NCBI RefSeq assembly: GCF_001017575.1
Contig: NZ_CP011372.1
Span: 558,001 to 622,000, forward strand
Length of the DNA: 64,000 nt
Direction of reading: 5' to 3'
Origin: Campylobacter lari
GTDB taxonomy: Bacteria; Campylobacterota; Campylobacteria; Campylobacterales; Campylobacteraceae
In this document: piece by piece, positions 60,141 through 64,000 of the stretch
How the letters are laid out: the number at the start of each line of letters is the position of its first letter
Numbering within the stretch: the first letter of the stretch is position 1
Translations under genes and position numbers: made by a program
Notes under the pieces: generated by a model
The model's database searches: none
What the model was told of the DNA's origin: nothing
Seen by the model: the letters and a program-made list of their open reading frames with translations, nothing else

Positions 60141-61103
60141 ATGCTAAAAATTTCATCGCTTTGTGAAGAAAGATTGGATATTTTTTTATCAGATATACTT
60201 AAACAAAGTCGTTCGCAAGTTACTAAACTTATCAAAGAAAACTGCATATATATTAATGAAAAATTAGAAAATAAAAGTTCTAAAAAAATAAAACAAAAAG
60301 ATGAAATAAGCATTTTTTTACCTTTAGCAAAAGAAGCCAAAGAAAGTTACATGCCTGAGTTTGACATAGAAATTTTATATGAAGATGATGATGTTTTAGT
60401 TTTAAACAAAGCTCCTAATGTTGTCGTGCATGGTGCAAGTAGTGTTAAAGAAGCGACTTTGGTGGATTGGCTTTTGCATAAGGGTTATGCTTTATCAAAT
60501 TTAAATGGAGAGCATAGAGCAGGGCTTGTGCATAGACTTGATAAAGGCACAAGCGGAGCTATCATCATAGCTAAAAACAATCAAGCACATCAATTTTTAG
60601 CAAATCAGCTTTTAGATAAAAGTATGGGTAGGTTTTACCTTGCTTTGAGTGAATTGCCTTTGAAAAATGATAAAATGAGTAATGAAAAAGCTATTATGCG
60701 TTGTCCTAATAATAGGCTTAAAAAAATTACTACAAATACCAAAAATCCTTTAGCAAAAAATGCAAAAACAGATTTTATAAATTTATTAAGTGCTAAAAAA
60801 TGCTCCTTAATAGCTGCTAAGTTATACACAGGAAGAACCCATCAAATCAGGGTGCATTTGGCAGATTTTAATCGCTATATTTTAGGAGATGAATTATACG
60901 GATATAAAGGAAAAATAAAGTATAATAGAGTAATGCTTCATGCGTATTTGATTTATTTTATTCATCCTAGGACTAAAGAGTTAATGTTTATAAAAGCTCC
61001 TATGTTTGATGATTTTTATCAAATTTTAAAAGAAAATTTTACACAAGGAGAGATAGATGAAAAAACTTCACTGGATTATCTTAAGTTCTGCTTTGGCTTT
61101 TAG
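60141..61103 (+). CDS. RluD/RluC-family pseudouridine synthase
   Basis: A 320-residue protein with an N-terminal S4 RNA-binding domain (RLDIFLSDILKQSRSQVTKL) and a catalytic domain with AGLVHRLDKGTSGAIIIAKN (catalytic Asp), YTGRTHQIRVHL and the C-terminal MLHAYLIYFIHPR. It modifies uridines of 23S rRNA; the exact sites are uncertain. Its end overlaps the flpA gene by 47 bases. Confidence 0.88.
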   Translation: MLKISSLCEERLDIFLSDILKQSRSQVTKLIKENCIYINEKLENKSSKKIKQKDEISIFLPLAKEAKESYMPEFDIEILYEDDDVLVLNKAPNVVVHGASSVKEATLVDWLLHKGYALSNLNGEHRAGLVHRLDKGTSGAIIIAKNNQAHQFLANQLLDKSMGRFYLALSELPLKNDKMSNEKAIMRCPNNRLKKITTNTKNPLAKNAKTDFINLLSAKKCSLIAAKLYTGRTHQIRVHLADFNRYILGDELYGYKGKIKYNRVMLHAYLIYFIHPRTKELMFIKAPMFDDFYQILKENFTQGEIDEKTSLDYLKFCFGF

Positions 61104-62271
61104 TGCTTGTAGTACAACTATGAGTTCGCCTCAAATTGCTCAAGTAAATGATACTTTACCAAAAATTTCAAATATTAAAAGTATAAGTGATATTACAAGT
61201 ATAGCTTTTGAATGGGAACCATTGTATGATCAAAATATAGCAGGCTATTATATTTATAGGGCAAATGCAGCTGGTGCACCTATGGAGCTTATAGCAAAAA
61301 TTAAAAATAAATTTCAAACTCATTATACTGATACAAATTTAGAGCCAAATACAAGGTATTATTATTCTATGAAAACTTTTAATGAGCTTGGACAAGTTTC
61401 TCAAGATGGCGTGAGTATAGAAGCTTTTACAAATAGAGTGATTGATCCAGTGCCTTTTGTACAAGCTATTGTGGGTTTGCCAAATCGTGTAAAAATAGTT
61501 TGGAGACCACACCCTGATGTAAGAGTAAATTCATATATCATTGAGCGTGCAAATATGAAAGATATGAAATTTAAAGAATTAACTAGGGTTAAAAATCGCT
61601 TAAGCGCTGAATACATAGATGATTCATTAAAGCCTGATGAGAGTTTTCAATATAGAATCATAGCTTTAACTTATGATGGTATTAAAAGTACTCCAAGTAA
61701 GATAGTCGAATCAACTACCAAAGCCCTTCCTCCTATGGTAAGTAATTTACAAGCAAGTAAAGATGCACCAAGAAAAATCATTTTAACTTGGGATAAAATT
61801 GATTATGCTGATTTTGCTTATTATAAAATTTATTCAAGTTCAACTACCTTTTTACCTTTTAGTATAGTAGCTAAAACTTCTGAAAATACTTATGAAGATG
61901 TAGTTAAAGGTGTGGCTGAAAAAAGATATTATAAAGTGAGTATGGTGGATAAAGATGGCTTGGAAAGTCCTATAGCAAGTGAGCCTGTAGAAGGTATTAC
62001 CTTAGGGGCGCCATTAGCACCAAGTATTATTTTATGTGCAGTTGAAGATGATGGTATTAGAGTTGAATGGGTTGATAATGATGATAGAGCTAAAGAGTAT
62101 ATAGTTAAAAGAAGTGGTGGTGGAAGCAATGCTGTGTTTAAAGAGATTAAATCTAAACAATTAAAAGATATTACTGCGGCTCCTGGAAAAGTGTATAGTT
62201 ATGAAGTTATAGCTATTGATGCAAATGGTATAGAATCAAAAGCTTCTGATAAATTTACAGCGGTGAAATAA
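61057..62271 (+). CDS. flpA: Fibronectin type III lipoprotein FlpA
   Basis: A 404-residue outer-surface lipoprotein: signal WIILSSALAFSAC, then about four fibronectin type III domains (IAFEWEPLYDQNIAGYYIYR, VKIVWRPHPDVRVNSYIIER, ILTWDKIDYADFAYYKIYS, IRVEWVDNDDRAKEYIVK). In C. jejuni FlpA binds host fibronectin and aids adherence and invasion. The neighbour order (pseudouridine synthase, flpA, trmB, ftsE) is the same as in C. jejuni. It shares its last base with the trmB start. Confidence 0.9.
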   Translation: MKKLHWIILSSALAFSACSTTMSSPQIAQVNDTLPKISNIKSISDITSIAFEWEPLYDQNIAGYYIYRANAAGAPMELIAKIKNKFQTHYTDTNLEPNTRYYYSMKTFNELGQVSQDGVSIEAFTNRVIDPVPFVQAIVGLPNRVKIVWRPHPDVRVNSYIIERANMKDMKFKELTRVKNRLSAEYIDDSLKPDESFQYRIIALTYDGIKSTPSKIVESTTKALPPMVSNLQASKDAPRKIILTWDKIDYADFAYYKIYSSSTTFLPFSIVAKTSENTYEDVVKGVAEKRYYKVSMVDKDGLESPIASEPVEGITLGAPLAPSIILCAVEDDGIRVEWVDNDDRAKEYIVKRSGGGSNAVFKEIKSKQLKDITAAPGKVYSYEVIAIDANGIESKASDKFTAVK

Positions 62272-63461
62272 TGCCAAATTTTAAGTGTAAAATTTTAAAA
62301 GAAATTCAACTTCCTTTTGAAAAAGATGAGGTTGAATTTTTATGGCTTGCTAAAGGAGAAAATGTTGATTTGCTTTTTACACGCATAAAGCAAGAAAACT
62401 TTTTTTTGCAGATTAAAAAAGATGAAAAAAAACAAGAATGGCTTATTAAAGGTGAAAAACACACTAAACCTTCGCAAATTGGGTACTTGCAAAAAGCTTT
62501 GCTTGTGTTTAAAGAAAATTTCACTCAAGATGTAGTTTGTGAAGCTGTGGCGTTAAAACATACAAGGTTAATCCAAAAAACACCTTTAATTGCTAATGAT
62601 TTAAAAGAGTTGTTAGAGCAAATAAAAAGCAAAAAGCAAATTTTTATTGAAATAGGTTTTGGAAGCGGTAGACATTTGCTTTATCAAGCAAGATCAAATC
62701 CTGATGTATTAATAATTGGTATAGAAATTTACACCCCTGCATTAGAGCAAGTAGCTAAACTTGCCTTAAGCGAAAACTTAAATAATGTTTTATTAATAGA
62801 AACTGATGCAAGATTATTATTAAGCGTACTTGAATCTAATCTAGTAGATAAAATCTTTTTGCATTTTCCTGTCCCTTGGGATAAAAAGCCTCACCGTAGG
62901 GTAGTGGGGTTAAATTTTGCAAATGAATGCGCTAGAGTTTTAAAAGAAAATGGACAATTTGAACTAAGAACGGATAGCTTTTTGTATTTTGATTTTACTT
63001 TGGAAACTTTTTTAACTTTTTCACATTTAAAAACTTTAATCAAAAAAAATGAAAATTTAGAAATTTCAAGCAAATACGAAGATCGCTGGAAAAGACAAAA
63101 TAAAGATATATATGATTTAATCATTAGTGGTTTTAGTAAGAGTGAAAGTTTAAGCAGGAATCAAAAATTTGCTATTGAAGATCTAAGATTAAGCATAGAA
63201 GAATTAGTTTATATAAAAAAGAATTTTAAAAATGAGGTTTTTAAAGGTGAGGATTTTTTCTTGCATTTTGAAAAAATGTACATTAAAGACGATGAGCTTA
63301 TCATCAAAATAGCTTTTGGTGCTTTTTACAAGCCTGAACATGTTTATATAGCTTTAAATACACAAAAAATAGAATTTATCTTTGAGCAACCCTTTAAAAC
63401 TAAAGAAAATTTAAAAGCTATAGAAAAATTAAGAGAAATATTGTATTCTTATATCAAATAA
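62271..63461 (+). CDS. trmB: tRNA (guanine-46-N7)-methyltransferase, extended form
   Basis: A 396-residue TrmB. The SAM site is FIEIGFGSGRHLLYQARSNP (about residues 124-143), followed by GIEIYTPALEQVAKLA, IFLHFPVPWDKKPHRRVVG and LRTDSFLYFDF. It is longer than E. coli TrmB (about 240), with N-terminal (about 110 residues) and C-terminal extensions usual in Campylobacter. It makes m7G46 in tRNA variable loops. Confidence 0.9.
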   Translation: MPNFKCKILKEIQLPFEKDEVEFLWLAKGENVDLLFTRIKQENFFLQIKKDEKKQEWLIKGEKHTKPSQIGYLQKALLVFKENFTQDVVCEAVALKHTRLIQKTPLIANDLKELLEQIKSKKQIFIEIGFGSGRHLLYQARSNPDVLIIGIEIYTPALEQVAKLALSENLNNVLLIETDARLLLSVLESNLVDKIFLHFPVPWDKKPHRRVVGLNFANECARVLKENGQFELRTDSFLYFDFTLETFLTFSHLKTLIKKNENLEISSKYEDRWKRQNKDIYDLIISGFSKSESLSRNQKFAIEDLRLSIEELVYIKKNFKNEVFKGEDFFLHFEKMYIKDDELIIKIAFGAFYKPEHVYIALNTQKIEFIFEQPFKTKENLKAIEKLREILYSYIK

Positions 63462-63494
63462 TAATTTATAAAATAAATTAAGGAAAAAGCAGTG

Positions 63495-64000
63495 ATGATA
63501 GAAGCTAAAAAGCTTTGTCTTGGTTATGATGAACTTGTTATAGAAAATGCTAGTTTTTCGCTAAAAGATAATGATTTTGTTTTTATTACAGGAAAAAGTG
63601 GTAGCGGGAAATCAACTTTGTTAAAATCTTTCTATGGGGATTTGGAGCCAATAAGTGGAAGCTTAAAGGTTTGCAATAATGATTTAACGGATATTTCTAA
63701 TGCTGAACTTTTACAGCTTAGGCAAAAAATAGGAATTATTTTTCAAGATTATCGTTTGGTGCAAGAATTTAGTGTAGAAAAAAATGTAATGCTACCTTTG
63801 ATGATTAAAGGTTATAGTAAGAATGTATGCAAAGAACAAGCTGCAAAGCTTTTAAAGCATGTAAATTTAACTTTCAAAGCCGATAAAAAGCCAGCTCAGC
63901 TTTCAGGTGGAGAGCAACAACGCGTGGCTATGGCAAGAGCCTTGGCGCATAATCCAAAATTACTCTTATGCGATGAGCCAACGGGAAATTTGGATGAGTA
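63495..64000 (+). CDS. ftsE: Cell division ATP-binding protein FtsE (partial)
   Basis: 168 codons run off the window end. ABC motifs: Walker [18 protein letters not shown]-loop [10 protein letters not shown], signature [15 protein letters not shown], Walker [14 protein letters not shown]. The FtsE type fits the trmB/flpA context. With FtsX it controls septal peptidoglycan hydrolases. ATG 63495 is preceded by a GTG codon in frame (63492) and AAGGAAAAAG. Confidence 0.9.
   Translation, partial: MIEAKKLCLGYDELVIENASFSLKDNDFVFITGKSGSGKSTLLKSFYGDLEPISGSLKVCNNDLTDISNAELLQLRQKIGIIFQDYRLVQEFSVEKNVMLPLMIKGYSKNVCKEQAAKLLKHVNLTFKADKKPAQLSGGEQQRVAMARALAHNPKLLLCDEPTGNLDE

Overview
The window is a strongly AT-rich piece of a Campylobacter chromosome. 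The C. lari group is the likeliest source, judged from protein style and from gene pairs that also occur in C. jejuni: pycA/bpt/DnaJ-like, aminotransferase/DUF234/flgS, glyS/M23 peptidase/MidA-like, and rodA/pseudouridine synthase/flpA/trmB/ftsE. Species cannot be settled by eye. Comparisons with C. jejuni are from memory.

Host DNA, 1-9.8 kb: the end of tgt, a CorA-like transporter, tRNA-Arg, a carboxylase operon (pycA, a small partner, bpt, a J-domain protein), ftsW, a solute-binding lipoprotein preceded by a 10-codon upstream ORF, a class V aminotransferase, a DUF234 protein, flgS and a second tRNA-Arg (CCT).

Prophage, 9868-49770 (about 39.9 kb): integrated into the 3' end of tRNA-Arg(CCT). 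A 27-bp duplication of the tRNA end marks attR, and a 16-bp exact repeat lies near both ends. Left to right it carries: integrase and an AlpA-like excisionase; a leftward early/accessory block (pentapeptide protein, Rha-like regulator, RHH protein, MazG-like protein, and an SSB-like/annealase/YqaJ exonuclease module); a structured region encoding a 22-residue hydrophobic peptide; a Panacea-type toxin-antitoxin pair; a secreted nuclease of the Dns type; a SecB-like/degenerate ImmA-like operon; a membrane protein fused in expression to an S24 repressor; and a second S24 repressor. From 24.7 kb transcription turns rightward: a Cro-like protein with an AT-hook, replication proteins, RusA, terminase, portal, scaffold and ejection proteins (one 1181 residues with a C-terminal PBECR-type ribonuclease domain). 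An inverted accessory cassette with its own regulators follows, then the coat protein, head completion, tail fibres, holin, DUF5675 lysis protein, nested spanins and a late membrane-active protein. There is no tape-measure, tube or sheath gene, so I infer a short-tailed (podovirus-like) particle.

Host DNA, 49.8-64 kb: trmL, an amino-acid ABC ATPase and permease, an AGCS symporter, a small membrane protein, glyS, an M23 peptidase, a MidA-like methyltransferase, ribBA with a degenerate second domain, tRNA-Gln, tRNA-fMet, a CAT tRNA, rodA, an RluD-like enzyme, flpA, trmB and the start of ftsE.

The most unusual material is in the prophage: two predicted hydrophobic micro-peptides each facing an apparent antisense promoter (type I toxin-antitoxin layout), a three-gene SecB/ImmA-like operon, a Panacea operon behind nine copies of a 10-bp repeat, a two-gene antisense cassette inside the late operon, and two Rha-like regulators sharing a nearly identical core but different ends.
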